Shown here: one piece after another, positions 34,435-43,164 of the stretch
How the letters are laid out: the number at the start of each line of letters is the position of its first letter
Numbering within the stretch: the stretch's first letter is position 1
NCBI RefSeq assembly: GCF_001894985.1
Contig: NZ_BCXG01000006.1
Coordinates: forward strand, 186,001-250,000
Source of the DNA: Rhodococcus tukisamuensis NBRC 100609
GTDB taxonomy: Bacteria > Actinomycetota > Actinomycetes > Mycobacteriales > Mycobacteriaceae
DNA: 64,000 nucleotides
Direction: 5' to 3'
Program-made: the position numbers and the translations under genes
The notes under the pieces: generated by a model
Databases searched by the model: none
What the model was told of the DNA's origin: nothing
What the model saw: the letters and a program-made list of their open reading frames with translations, nothing else

Positions 34435-34518
34435 TCAGTTGACCGGCACTCCGAGTAGGGAGAGCACGTACATGAGCGGTGCCCATGGCCCCCAAAAAGC
34501 CCAAGCTGTTGCACCCAT
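34435..34518 (-). CDS. Micropeptide P5, 27 residues, hydrophobic
   Basis: The ATG is preceded by AGGAGGTGA, an almost perfect ribosome site. The peptide starts MGATAWAFWGPWAPLMYVLS and ends Leu-Leu-Gly-Val-Pro-Val-Asn. It has no charged residue and is long enough for one short membrane segment. It resembles P1 in length and hydrophobicity rather than in sequence, and lacks the cysteine tail. It lies between P6 and P4. Confidence 0.68.
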   Translation of the reverse strand: MGATAWAFWGPWAPLMYVLSLLGVPVN

Positions 34519-34534
34519 ATCAACTCACCTCCTC

Positions 34535-34660
34535 TCAGGGGCAGTGTCCGCCGAGGTCACACGGGATGATGGACCACAGCGTGATCTTCCAGGCCTCCGG
34601 GATGGGAAGCTGCCACATCCATGTGGAGTGCATCTGCTCAATCGTCTCCGGTGTCCACAT
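34535..34660 (-). CDS. Micropeptide P6, 41 residues, CDLGGHCP tail
   Basis: The peptide starts MWTPETIEQMHSTWMWQLPI and ends ITLWSIIPCDLGGHCP. GGAGGTGG is placed well for the ATG at 34660, and the stop of the preceding gene overlaps this ATG by one base (TGATG). A Trp-rich amphipathic or hydrophobic middle and the Cys-x5-Cys tail define the family with P2 and P4. No maturation enzyme or dedicated exporter is adjacent. Confidence 0.7.
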   Translation of the reverse strand: MWTPETIEQMHSTWMWQLPIPEAWKITLWSIIPCDLGGHCP

Positions 34661-34920
34661 CAAACATCCACCTCCGGGCCTCCCCGACCGTCTGACCAGG
34701 TTAGACCCCCGGCGTAGCGCAGCGGGAGGTTCAGTGCCGGCCACTCCAGGTCGATGGCGTTGACGTCGAACACCCGCGAATACGGGGCCTGAGGCCTTCG
34801 GGCCAGGCCGGGCCCGCTGTCCGCGGGCCACGACGCCGCCACCCGGCGATACGCCGGCAGGACCTGCACGGCCGCGATCCACCCAAACCCGCTGTGCCGC
34901 ACGACCAACCGGCGCTCCAC
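34660..34920 (-). CDS. Small protein heading the micropeptide operon
   Basis: From a GTG at 34920 the protein has 86 residues, including VVRHSGFGWIAAVQVLPAYR and FDVNAIDLEWPALNLPLRYA. Its TGA overlaps the ATG of P6, and the P6 ribosome site lies inside it, which argues that it is translated. An ATG at 34971 would make it 103 residues but would overlap the divergent gene at 34970. No family is recognised. Confidence 0.5.
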   Translation of the reverse strand: MERRLVVRHSGFGWIAAVQVLPAYRRVAASWPADSGPGLARRPQAPYSRVFDVNAIDLEWPALNLPLRYAGGLTWSDGRGGPEVDV

Positions 34921-34969
34921 ACGATGGGACAGGTCAACACAGCAACCGCCATCGACGTGAGGAGTACAC

Positions 34970-35527
34970 ATGGGATCTATCGGCTACGCACGCCCGGCCA
35001 ACACGACGCCCCAGCAGGAGGCGCTCAACTACCTACAACGCAACCTGCACCCGGACCACACGGTCGTGGCGCACTCGGTGCAGCCGATCCCGTACGGCGA
35101 GTGGTCGCATGCGCTGTACGCCGCCGTCGACGTCGACGCCGGCGCCGGATCCGTCACCGCGCACCTCCTGCTGTTCGCCACCTCCGGCGGCAACATCTAC
35201 ATCAAGTGGCTGCACGAGGACTCCGGGCCGTCGCACTGGCGGGCGGTGCCGAAGAAGCTGCTCGCCGCGCTGACACCGACCGCGAACCAGTACGCGCTCA
35301 CGTGGCGGGCCAACGCCGCGCGCTGGACTGAGCGCCGTGCTGCGGCGCGCCGCGCGGTCGGTTCCCAGGTACAGCTTGCCGAGCCGATCAAGTACGGCCC
35401 GCCGGTGGGCGAGATCAGCGCGGTCCATCTCGAGTCGCTGACCGTGTTCCGGCCCAGCGGGGGGACCGGACCGCGCCTGACGGCCCCGTCCGACTGGTTC
35501 GACTCCGAGTTCACCGTCGGCGCCTAA
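34970..35527 (+). CDS. Conserved-looking hypothetical protein
   Basis: The 185-residue protein starts MGSIGYARPANTTPQQEALN, with GGAG five bases before the ATG. The N-terminal ~100 residues are strand-rich (ALYAAVDVDAGAGSVTAHLL, GNIYIKWLHEDSGPSHWRAV) and are followed by an Ala/Arg-rich helix. No signal peptide, membrane helix or enzymatic motif is seen. It diverges from the micropeptide operon and ends at a terminator hairpin. Function is unknown. Confidence 0.65.
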   Translation: MGSIGYARPANTTPQQEALNYLQRNLHPDHTVVAHSVQPIPYGEWSHALYAAVDVDAGAGSVTAHLLLFATSGGNIYIKWLHEDSGPSHWRAVPKKLLAALTPTANQYALTWRANAARWTERRAAARRAVGSQVQLAEPIKYGPPVGEISAVHLESLTVFRPSGGTGPRLTAPSDWFDSEFTVGA

Positions 35528-35542
35528 GGCCCCCTGCACGAT

Positions 35543-35570
35543 AGCCCCGTCACAGTCGCCGACGGGGCCA
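35543..35570 (+). terminator. Hairpin terminator
   Basis: GCCCCGTC (35544-35551) pairs with GACGGGGC (35561-35568) soon after the stop codon at 35527, between convergent genes. Confidence 0.65.
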
Positions 35571-35637
35571 TCACTATGTCTCGCGCGGCGCAGGACTCTG
35601 TCCGCCACCGCCAGACCAACGGCCAGGGAGCCGTACC

Positions 35638-36297
35638 TCAGGCAACGAGGCCTGCCCGGAACGCAGCAAGTGCTGCTTCGACACGATTGCGGGTGCCGAG
35701 CTTGGTGAAGACCGAGGAGATGTGGGTCTTGACGGTCGTCTCACTGAGGAACAGGGCCGCGGCGATGTCGGCATTCGATGCGCCGGTCGCCAGGGCCTGC
35801 AGTACGTCGCGTTCACGTTCGCTGAGCGCCCCCAGAGCTGGCGTCGCGGCAGCCGGAACTGACGGCGGTAGTGCGCCGGCGACGATGCGCCGCAGCGAGT
35901 CCTGGCTGAACAGGGTGTTTCCGGCGGCCACCGCGCGCACCGACTGGTGGAAGGTTTCGGGGGCTTCGTCCTTCGAGAGGAAGCTGTGGGCTCCGGCGGT
36001 CACTGCCTGGATGACGAGGTCATCGACGTCCATCGCGGTCATCGCGATCACACGCGGCGGGTCGGGGAGGGTCATGAGGTGCAGGGTCGCTTCGAGGCCG
36101 CCGATGCGTCGCATCTTCAAGTCCATCAGCACCACTCGGGGCCGGTGGGCTGCGACGGCGGCAGGGACCTGGTCACCGTCATCGACGCCTGCAACGACGG
36201 TGATGTCCTCGGCGGCGGCGAAGATGTCGGCCACGCCGCGGCGCACGAAGGGGTCGTCGTCGACGATGAGCACGGTGATGACATCGGCAGCAGTCAT
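35638..36297 (-). CDS. NarL/FixJ-family response regulator
   Basis: The 219-residue protein has a receiver domain with VLIVDDDPFVRRGVADIFAA (acidic pair), VVLMDLKMRRIGGLEATLHL (phospho-acceptor Asp) and FLSKDEAPE (Lys), then a LuxR-type HTH with LSERERDVLQALATGASNAD and FLSETTVKTHISSVFTKLGT. It pairs with the histidine kinase encoded upstream and should act as a dimeric regulator. A GTTCATT-TG-AATGAAC palindrome lies between the two genes. Confidence 0.92.
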   Translation of the reverse strand: MTAADVITVLIVDDDPFVRRGVADIFAAAEDITVVAGVDDGDQVPAAVAAHRPRVVLMDLKMRRIGGLEATLHLMTLPDPPRVIAMTAMDVDDLVIQAVTAGAHSFLSKDEAPETFHQSVRAVAAGNTLFSQDSLRRIVAGALPPSVPAAATPALGALSERERDVLQALATGASNADIAAALFLSETTVKTHISSVFTKLGTRNRVEAALAAFRAGLVA

Positions 36298-36444
36298 GGT
36301 GCCGTCAGGGTATTCCCCGGCGGGGACAGCCCGATCAGGGGACCGGACGATATGGCGGTCACCCCGACTTCACGGGGCAAGCGATCTCTCCAAAGATCAC
36401 GAACCCTACCCAACCGTGCGGGTCCGCCCCAGGAGCTCAATGTC

Positions 36445-36460
36445 GTTCATTTGAATGAAC
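36445..36460. promoter_or_regulatory. Palindrome GTTCATT-TG-AATGAAC
   Basis: A perfect 7-bp inverted repeat lies between the kinase and regulator genes. Its symmetry suits a dimeric LuxR-type response regulator, so autoregulation is possible. Confidence 0.5.
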
Positions 36461-36511
36461 TTAACCCGAATATCAACGCAGAATCCGCCCCGTCCACGCA
36501 GCTCCAGGGTT

Positions 36512-37726
36512 TCAGGCGTACCAGGGGAGCCAGCAGTCGACCACGAACTCGGTGCCGAGGACACCGGCGTTGAGGGTGCCGCCGACGTCGCAGGCCTGTT
36601 CGGCGAGCCCGCGCAGGCCCGCTCCGGATCCGGGCGGAACGGTCGGCGGTTGCGAGCTGAGGTTGTTGCGGATGTCGATGCGGATACCGACGTCGGAGGC
36701 ACCGCTGATCGTGATTCGGACGGTCTGGTCACTCGCGTACTTCTGAGCGTTGGTGAGCGATTCCTGTACGACCCGGTAGGTGACGTGGCCGGACACCGTC
36801 CCGACGTCGCCGGGCCGCAGGTCCGTGAACAGTGTGGCGTGCAGGCCAGCGGCGCGTGCGGACTGGACGAGATCGGCGACGCTGTCGATACCCTGATGAC
36901 CGCTCGGCCGGGCGCCGGCGGCCGCGGATCCACGGAGCACTCCGACAATGTGCTTGAGGTCGTCAAGTGCGTCGTGCGCGGTGGAGCGGATCATCGAGGC
37001 GGTGTTGGCGACCTTCTCCGGGTTGTCGGCGCCGTTGACCTGGAGAGCGCCAGCGAACAGCGAGATGCGACTCAGGCTCGCAGCGAGTGTGTCGTGCATG
37101 TCCCGGGCGATGCGGGTGCGCTCCTCGGTCCGGATCACCTCATCGCGCATCACGGAGGTCTGCTCGGTCGCGACGTCGCGGCTGTGCTCGGCTTCGGCCA
37201 ACTCGGACCGGGTGTGTTTGAGCATCGCCCCGCCAACCACGAGCGCAACCAGCAAGGCGGCGACGAACCACGGAATCCACGGTGCGATATCCCATTCCGG
37301 TTTCGGCGCACCCGCCTCCGGCCTGGTGGCGCCCATCGTCAGAACCGAGTTGTCGCGGGTGCGATGGGCGTCGTAGGTCAGCGACGCGGCGCACGCCAGG
37401 AACACCGCGATCGCCGCGGCGGCCAGTCGCTCGCCCCGCTCGGCCTTCGCGATCGCGTAGAGCACGATCAGCGCGGCCGTGGCGTCAGTCGAAAAGAACA
37501 GCGGCCCAGCCAATGTCAGGGCGAGGACCAGCCAGGGGCGCTCATGGCGCCACACCAGCGCGACGGCGGCGCCTAGGTTCAGTAGGAACCCGACGGCGAT
37601 GTTCCAGCCGTGGACGTTGTCCGAGTCGGTGGACAGCCCAAGGGCCATCAATGTGCAGAAGACGCTCAGTGTCACTGCGCCCGTCGTCCAGGCGCGGCGA
37701 CGGATGATCTCGATGTTCGCAGTCAC
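36512..37726 (-). CDS. Sensor histidine kinase, HisKA_3 type
   Basis: From the GTG at 37726 the protein has 404 residues; a TTG at 37744 is also possible. TAGCCT lies a few bases before the GTG, suggesting a leaderless start. Four or five membrane segments (about residues 15-200) include an extracytoplasmic loop. A HisKA_3 dimerisation helix follows with the phospho-acceptor in TRIARDMHDTLAASLSRISL, then an ATPase domain with VVQESLTNAQKYASD and GAGLRGLAEQA. It should phosphorylate the downstream response regulator. The signal is unknown. Confidence 0.9.
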   Translation of the reverse strand: MTANIEIIRRRAWTTGAVTLSVFCTLMALGLSTDSDNVHGWNIAVGFLLNLGAAVALVWRHERPWLVLALTLAGPLFFSTDATAALIVLYAIAKAERGERLAAAAIAVFLACAASLTYDAHRTRDNSVLTMGATRPEAGAPKPEWDIAPWIPWFVAALLVALVVGGAMLKHTRSELAEAEHSRDVATEQTSVMRDEVIRTEERTRIARDMHDTLAASLSRISLFAGALQVNGADNPEKVANTASMIRSTAHDALDDLKHIVGVLRGSAAAGARPSGHQGIDSVADLVQSARAAGLHATLFTDLRPGDVGTVSGHVTYRVVQESLTNAQKYASDQTVRITISGASDVGIRIDIRNNLSSQPPTVPPGSGAGLRGLAEQACDVGGTLNAGVLGTEFVVDCWLPWYA

Positions 37727-37744
37727 CGCATGGAGGCTACGCAA

Positions 37745-38260
37745 TCACCGCATAGGCCCGGCAGGACCCGAAAGGTCGAGATCCGTGCCGAGGTCCGACC
37801 GAAAGTAGGACCCACTCCGCCCGATTGGACGAGGCGCCGCACCGCCCGCATCGAGTGAGCTATCAACACCACCACAGCCGCCAGAAAAGAGCCCACTTGC
37901 TGACCGCCAATGCAGTGCAGAACCTCACACTTCTCACAGACTGCCCGTGAAGTGGCGAACGGGACGCTAGCTTTCCCGACGGGGGAACACGCACCGCTCG
38001 GACGCCGTGGGTGCACTGAACTGGGGGAACACGATGGAGACGCCGCTTCACGCTGCCACATTCGGCCACGTTGCCTGCGCGATGTCCGTCATCGCGCGGT
38101 CCCCGAAGCGCACCTCGATCGTCCACCGCTCACCCCTCGCGGCGAACTGACCGCGCTCAGTCATTCAAACAGTCGACAACCGCATCCTTGGCCTGCAGTT
38201 TCACGACAGCTACAGTCCAGCGCCCAAGCGGACGCAACCAAACCCAGCAGGAGAAGATCC
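37745..38260. other. Intergenic region without recognised gene
   Basis: Open frames on both strands have shadow-like composition. The region should hold divergent promoters for the kinase and the secreted protein gene at 38261. I see no RNA gene or clear repeat. Confidence 0.5.
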
Positions 38261-38722
38261 ATGAACAAGCATGCCGCCACGATCGCAGGCGCTTTCGCCG
38301 CCGGCCTCGTCTTCGCGGGCGCAGGCACCGCCAGCGCGGCACAGACCGTCGCCCCCGGCGAGGGCACCTACCTTGTCGGCGCCGAGCTCGCACCCGGGCA
38401 GTACACCGCATCCGGCCAGGTCGACGACTACATGGGCTGCTACTGGAAACGCCTGTCCGGCACCACCGGCGAAATCGACGACATCATCGCCTCCGACTAC
38501 ACCCACTCCGAGAAGGTCATCGTCACCGTCCTGCCCTCGGACTACGCCTTCGAATCTGAGTACTGCGGAACCTGGACCCGCATCGGAGATATTCCCGTCG
38601 CCCCGGGCCCCGACCTCACCAGTGCCGCAATCGGATCCGCCGTCGTTGGTAGCGCGGTGGTCGGTAGCGCCGTGCTGCCCCTCGCGGCCCCGCTCCTGAT
38701 GTCCGGATCCGCTGGTCTCTGA
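38261..38722 (+). CDS. Small secreted protein
   Basis: The 153-residue protein starts at an ATG after AGGAGAAG and has a signal peptide, MNKHAATIAGAFAAGLVFAG ending near Ala-Ser-Ala-Ala. The mature domain has PGEGTYLVGAELAPGQYTAS and two cysteines (Gly-Cys-Tyr-Trp and Glu-Tyr-Cys-Gly-Thr-Trp) that may form a disulphide. The tail is hydrophobic with repeated Gly-Ser-Ala-Val-Val, perhaps a membrane anchor. It begins a run of four exported or membrane proteins on this strand. Confidence 0.72.
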   Translation: MNKHAATIAGAFAAGLVFAGAGTASAAQTVAPGEGTYLVGAELAPGQYTASGQVDDYMGCYWKRLSGTTGEIDDIIASDYTHSEKVIVTVLPSDYAFESEYCGTWTRIGDIPVAPGPDLTSAAIGSAVVGSAVVGSAVLPLAAPLLMSGSAGL

Positions 38723-38928
38723 CCGTTCCTTCCGGTATCAGCGACGGTAACGAAGCCGTCCCGTCCCCCGACACGACGGGAAAGCTGGCTTCGTCATCGC
38801 ACCGCTGCTTGACAACCAACCACCGGCGGCGGACTCAACTTGAAACGCAGCACGTTACGCGACGCGACCGCAAGCGGGCGCCAGCCGAACACCAGACCAG
38901 CAAAAAGCTATCCCAAGGAGGAAACGAC

Positions 38929-39546
38929 ATGACCGACCCGAATCAGCCCTACCCCGGGCAGCCGTACCCGCAGCAGCCGCCGGCGAAGAAGAAGCGCAAG
39001 ATCTGGCCGTGGATCGTCATCGGCATCCCGGTGCTGCTCTTCGGCGGCTGCACCGTGGCCATGGTCTCCGCTGTCGGCGGCGACGAAAAGGCCACCGTCA
39101 GCTCAGGATCCAGCGGTGGCGCGCCCGCGGCCAACAGCGGACCAGACTTCCCCGGCAAACTGGCCAAGGACACCTCCGCGCCCGCCGGTGACACCATCAC
39201 ACGAGACAACCTCGCCTACACCGTGACCCCGCTCGAACAGGGCAGCAGCTCCATCGGCGACTACGTGTGCAGCGACGTCACCATCAAGAACGTCGGCGAC
39301 AAGCAGAACGACTTCAACGGCTACATGGACTGGAGCCTGCAGGACGCCAACGGCGCGATCCGCAACGCCACCTACGCCCCGAATCACGAAATGCTCCAAT
39401 CCGGGCAGCTCGCACCGGGCGGCCAGGCCACGGGCAGCATCTGCTTCGACGCCCGCCAGGGCGCAGCTCCCGGCACATACATTGTGCTGTTCAAGGACAC
39501 GTTCTCCCTGTCCTCCGACCGGATCGCCTGGGTCAACACGCTCTGA
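38929..39546 (+). CDS. Membrane-anchored exported protein (DUF4352-like)
   Basis: The 205-residue protein follows AAGGAGG. It has a Pro/Gln-rich cytoplasmic start (MTDPNQPYPGQPYPQQPPAK), a Lys-rich patch, one helix (IWPWIVIGIPVLLFGGCTVA), a Ser/Gly linker and a beta-rich domain with VCSDVTIKNVGDKQNDFNGY and GSICFDARQGAAPGTYIVLF. This matches the general layout of DUF4352-type immunoglobulin-like exported domains. It may bind a ligand at the surface; function is unknown. Confidence 0.68.
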   Translation: MTDPNQPYPGQPYPQQPPAKKKRKIWPWIVIGIPVLLFGGCTVAMVSAVGGDEKATVSSGSSGGAPAANSGPDFPGKLAKDTSAPAGDTITRDNLAYTVTPLEQGSSSIGDYVCSDVTIKNVGDKQNDFNGYMDWSLQDANGAIRNATYAPNHEMLQSGQLAPGGQATGSICFDARQGAAPGTYIVLFKDTFSLSSDRIAWVNTL

Positions 39547-39706
39547 TCCCGATCGACGGCCCCTGGTGCCCTGCCCAACATCGGCACCAGGGGCCTCACC
39601 AACGATTGCAGCCTCCGACAAGCAGGCGCCGCCCGACCGTTCCGTGGAACTAACACCAACCCCTCGACCCGGGTTTGGTCAATCCCGCAGGTGAAGTGAG
39701 GACGAA

Positions 39707-41116
39707 ATGACCCAGCCGCCGCAGTGGCAGCCGCCATCGACACCGCCACAGTGGCAACCGGGAACCCCACCGCGACCGACACCGCCGATGACCGGTCTGT
39801 GGATCACGCTGCGAATCGTCGGCACCGCGATCGGTGCCCTCTTCCTGCTTCTCGCGGTCAGCTTCCTGCTCACCGAAGTGTTGTTCCTCCCCGCGGCGCT
39901 GATGGTTGCTATCGCGTGGCCACTGCTCTACTTCTCCCTCGCTGTGCCGATCCTCAAGCGACACAACGGGGCAGCAGCGGCCACTGGGTCCCAGGCAGGC
40001 AACCGACCTGGCGCCACGTTCCTGAATCTTGTGATCGGAGTCGCCGCACCCTTCGCCTTCCTGGTTCTGGTCGGCCTGGTCGACGTCACGGTCCACTACG
40101 ACGAGCTCGAGGCCTACGAATCTGAATCCGTCACCTCCGTGCAGGCGACGCCAGTCTTACCGCCACCACATGCAGCCGCCGACAACAACGGCGCCCCAGG
40201 CTCACCGACCTTCTCTGAATCGATGGTCCGGGCGCACGGCACGTCGAAAGACCACAAAGGTGGCCAGTCGAACGTGCGGTTCGTCGCCGGTACCGACGAC
40301 GCCGAAAAGGTCAAAGCTCTCCAGAAGCAGTGCGTGCAGCACTACCTCGAGCAGACCGAGGCCGCCTACTGCTACGGATACGCCAACGACGCCGACTACG
40401 CGCTGACCACCATCGAATGGGACGCCAAGTTCGACGAGAGCGCCTACGGCGGTGGGCGGCCCTGCTGGATCGTGTACGGCGGCCAGCCCCTCTCCGGGCC
40501 GCCGGCCACCGAAACCAGCAAGGAGCCGTCCGAGTACACGCGCACCGGATGCCCCGGAACCGTGCGCTTCCCCGGCCAGCTGGCCCCCGCACCGGCGGCC
40601 ATCCCAGCCGCCCCGGACGGGCCGCCCGCTCCGGCTGTCCCGGCGCATAATCCCTGCGCGTTGCTCGAGCCCGCAGCCCTGGTGGCCGGCGGCTTCGAGG
40701 AGCGCACCGCCGCCGCCGGCGGCGCACCGGATGAGTTCGCGCGCGGCGACACCCGAGCCACCTACGCGTGTGGCAACGCTGACAGTGGGGTGGTCATCGA
40801 GATCGACCTCTTCACCACCCCAGAGGCGGCACGCGCCCAGGCCGAGGATGCCACCAACACCCAACAGACCTTCCTGCTCGCCACCGGCACCCGGATCCCC
40901 TTCGACGCCACCCGCGGCGGCGCGAAGATCATCAACACCGAGCTCGGTATCTCCCGCATCAGTTGGGCGAACGGCCCGTACTCGGTCCAGCTCGACGTCA
41001 TGTCGGACCCAGTAATTACTGGCCTGACCCCGAAGCACCCCTTCGAGCGCATCGACGCCATGCTGGACGCGACCGTCGAGCACGCCGACCAGCTACTGAG
41101 CAGCGGCAACTGGTAG
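39707..41116 (+). CDS. Membrane protein with exported C-terminal domain
   Basis: The 469-residue protein has a Pro/Gln-rich cytoplasmic start, three hydrophobic helices between about residues 30 and 130, and a long exported part. A first segment contains QKQCVQHYLEQTEAAYCYGY; after a Pro/Ala linker comes a second domain starting NPCALLEPAALVAGGFEERT. The second domain resembles DUF3558-like lipoprotein domains of actinobacteria. AGGTGAAGTGAGG lies upstream. It belongs to the run of envelope genes between the two-component system and the second RES pair. Confidence 0.65.
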   Translation: MTQPPQWQPPSTPPQWQPGTPPRPTPPMTGLWITLRIVGTAIGALFLLLAVSFLLTEVLFLPAALMVAIAWPLLYFSLAVPILKRHNGAAAATGSQAGNRPGATFLNLVIGVAAPFAFLVLVGLVDVTVHYDELEAYESESVTSVQATPVLPPPHAAADNNGAPGSPTFSESMVRAHGTSKDHKGGQSNVRFVAGTDDAEKVKALQKQCVQHYLEQTEAAYCYGYANDADYALTTIEWDAKFDESAYGGGRPCWIVYGGQPLSGPPATETSKEPSEYTRTGCPGTVRFPGQLAPAPAAIPAAPDGPPAPAVPAHNPCALLEPAALVAGGFEERTAAAGGAPDEFARGDTRATYACGNADSGVVIEIDLFTTPEAARAQAEDATNTQQTFLLATGTRIPFDATRGGAKIINTELGISRISWANGPYSVQLDVMSDPVITGLTPKHPFERIDAMLDATVEHADQLLSSGNW

Positions 41117-41250
41117 ACGCGGACCGGACAACACAGTCATTGGGGTGACCAGTGTGCGGGTCTGGACGACCCGTAGCCCCTCGCTCGAATGCGCAGCTGC
41201 GCCAGGCTGATCCACGACGAGTACACACATGAGAATGGGAGGATTCTGCG

Positions 41251-42180
41251 ATGAACCGGGCATGGGGTGGGCGTGCGGGGTACGTGACGGTGATGTCCGC
41301 GGTGATCATTGCGGCGACTGCGGGCTGCGGCGGCGGCGACCCGGGCTCGGATGTGTCCTCATCGTCGGCGGCCGCGACGTCGACGGCGCAGTTGACGGCA
41401 CCTGCTCCTCTCGGATCGGAGCGTTCCTTCACTGGTGACGGCGAGACGGTGGTCAGGGTCACTGTGCTCAACTTCGCTCCGGCCGCCGCCCCCGAGGCGC
41501 CGGCCCCGCCCGGCGGAGGGCATTGGGTCGGCGCCGAGGTCCAATCCTGCGTGGACGCGGCCATGGCGCCCACGGCAGTCAGTTGGTCGGAATGGTCGGT
41601 CCTCGACGCCACTGACGGCCGGTACCCGGCGTCGAGCGTGACGTATCCCCAGTTCCCCAGGCCCGAGTACCCGTTCAGCGTCGTCGGCGTCGGTGACTGC
41701 GTGCGCGGCTGGGTGGTGTTCCCCGTTGCCGACGGCGCGATGATCGACCGCGTTCGGTACACCCCGAACGAGTCGGTGAACGCGACCTGGTCCACGGCCG
41801 GCGCAACCCCGCCGGCGGCCGAGGTGCCACCGTCCCCAGCTGTCCAGGAAGCCCCGCCGGTCGAGGTGGCCCCGGAACCGGCCCCGGTCGTGGTCGAGAC
41901 CGTCGAGGAAGCCGAGCCCGCCCCAGCTCCGGCGGGTGTGGTGACGGTTGGTCAGCCCTGCTCGTCGCCCAGCGACATCGGCACCGACGTCAACACGGGC
42001 GGCGACATCGTCTGCGTCTACATGGGGCCCGGCGGCGGCACAAAATGGGTCATGAGTGCTCCAATCTCTGGGGTCAACAACGTCGGGGACGCGTGCAACC
42101 CGGCGACCGAGAACGTCTCGTCCACACCCGCCGGCAAAGCGATCATGTGCGCAGGCGGCGAGTGGATGTACGGCCCGTAG
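41251..42180 (+). CDS. Putative lipoprotein with Pro/Glu/Val linker
   Basis: The 309-residue protein begins with a signal peptide ending Ile-Ile-Ala-Ala-Thr-Ala-Gly-Cys, a plausible lipobox. The first exported domain (about residues 50-180) has paired cysteines (VGAEVQSCVDAAMAPTAVSW and VVGVGDCVRGWVVFP). A linker rich in Pro, Glu and Val follows, then a short Cys-containing domain ending PAGKAIMCAGGEWMYGP. GGGAGG precedes the ATG. Function is unknown; surface exposure is likely. Confidence 0.65.
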   Translation: MNRAWGGRAGYVTVMSAVIIAATAGCGGGDPGSDVSSSSAAATSTAQLTAPAPLGSERSFTGDGETVVRVTVLNFAPAAAPEAPAPPGGGHWVGAEVQSCVDAAMAPTAVSWSEWSVLDATDGRYPASSVTYPQFPRPEYPFSVVGVGDCVRGWVVFPVADGAMIDRVRYTPNESVNATWSTAGATPPAAEVPPSPAVQEAPPVEVAPEPAPVVVETVEEAEPAPAPAGVVTVGQPCSSPSDIGTDVNTGGDIVCVYMGPGGGTKWVMSAPISGVNNVGDACNPATENVSSTPAGKAIMCAGGEWMYGP

Positions 42181-42362
42181 TCGAGACGGGAGACCTGTCC
42201 GGCCGGCGACGCGCCGCCGCTCGACGGGCCTGCTGGGGTCGCCCGCCTGCGAATCGGCTGATCGCAGCCCTGCCGTCCACTGCGCCGGGAACTCGGTCCA
42301 CGCGGGCTGCAGGGGCCGGTTGCACGCGGGCTGTCGACGACAACTACCAACCGAGGTACGCT

Positions 42363-42388
42363 GGGTACGTCCGATACGGAACGTACCC
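42363..42388. promoter_or_regulatory. Operator-like inverted repeat before RES module 2
   Basis: GGGTACGT (42363-42370) and ACGTACCC (42381-42388) are perfect inverted repeats 10 bases apart, just before the ribosome site of the antitoxin gene. Autorepression by the antitoxin is likely. Confidence 0.6.
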
Positions 42389-42402
42389 ATTGGAGGGTTG
42401 AG

Positions 42403-43161
42403 ATGGCCGCTGATGTCCTTTCCGGCGCTGGCTGTGCCCACCACCCGGTCGACGCCGATGCCGCGGTCGAGGCGTACGCCGCCGAGATCGCCACGGCGGG
42501 CGCCGAGTTCACCGTCCGCTCGAACCTCACCTGCCTCTCGGCAGCCCTCATCAGGGCCACGGATCGTCACGGCACCGCCAACCGCCCAATCGACCAGCCC
42601 CACGTCTTCTACGTCCCGCGACGTTCGCCCGGTGCAGGCCCCGGCGACCTCGTCGCGGCGTTCACCGAGCTCGGCGTGACCGCCCTGACGGCGCAACAGC
42701 GCCTCCAGCTGGCCCAGGACCTGATCGGGACCGTGACCGGGGGCGACGACCACGCCCAAGAGCGCGCCCGCGCGGAGGGCCGCGACTCGATCCTCGACTC
42801 GTTCCAGCTCATCGACTCGCTGGCCGTCGCCGCCATCCTCGCGCCCACCAGCGCACCCACCCGGAGCGTGGCGCAGAAGCGTCGCAAGGCCGGCGACCTG
42901 ATCGGCCTGCCGATCGGCACCCGCCCGGACTACCGCTACCCGGCCTTCCAGCTCGACACTCAGCAGCACCGCATCCACCCGCTGGTCCGGCACGCCAACC
43001 AGCGACTCGACGTCGAGAACGACCCCTACGGCGCGGCGAGCTGGTGGCTCACCCCCACCGACATCCTCGATGGCCGCAGCCCGCTCGAGGACCTCGAGGC
43101 CGGTGACCTCACCGAGATCGCGATCGACAACATCCTCGACACCGCCCGCCGGGGCATGTGA
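42403..43161 (+). CDS. RES-type antitoxin with long N-terminal domain
   Basis: The 252-residue protein follows GGAGGG. Its C-terminal ~100 residues contain an HTH end (VAQKRRKAGDLIGLPIGTRP), DYRYPAFQLDTQQHRIHPLV and ASWWLTPTDILDGRSPLEDL, the toxin-binding order of RES antitoxins. The N-terminal ~120 residues are an extra helical domain, longer than in the first module. The stop lies three bases before the toxin GTG. Confidence 0.78.
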   Translation: MAADVLSGAGCAHHPVDADAAVEAYAAEIATAGAEFTVRSNLTCLSAALIRATDRHGTANRPIDQPHVFYVPRRSPGAGPGDLVAAFTELGVTALTAQQRLQLAQDLIGTVTGGDDHAQERARAEGRDSILDSFQLIDSLAVAAILAPTSAPTRSVAQKRRKAGDLIGLPIGTRPDYRYPAFQLDTQQHRIHPLVRHANQRLDVENDPYGAASWWLTPTDILDGRSPLEDLEAGDLTEIAIDNILDTARRGM

Positions 43162-43164
43162 CCC

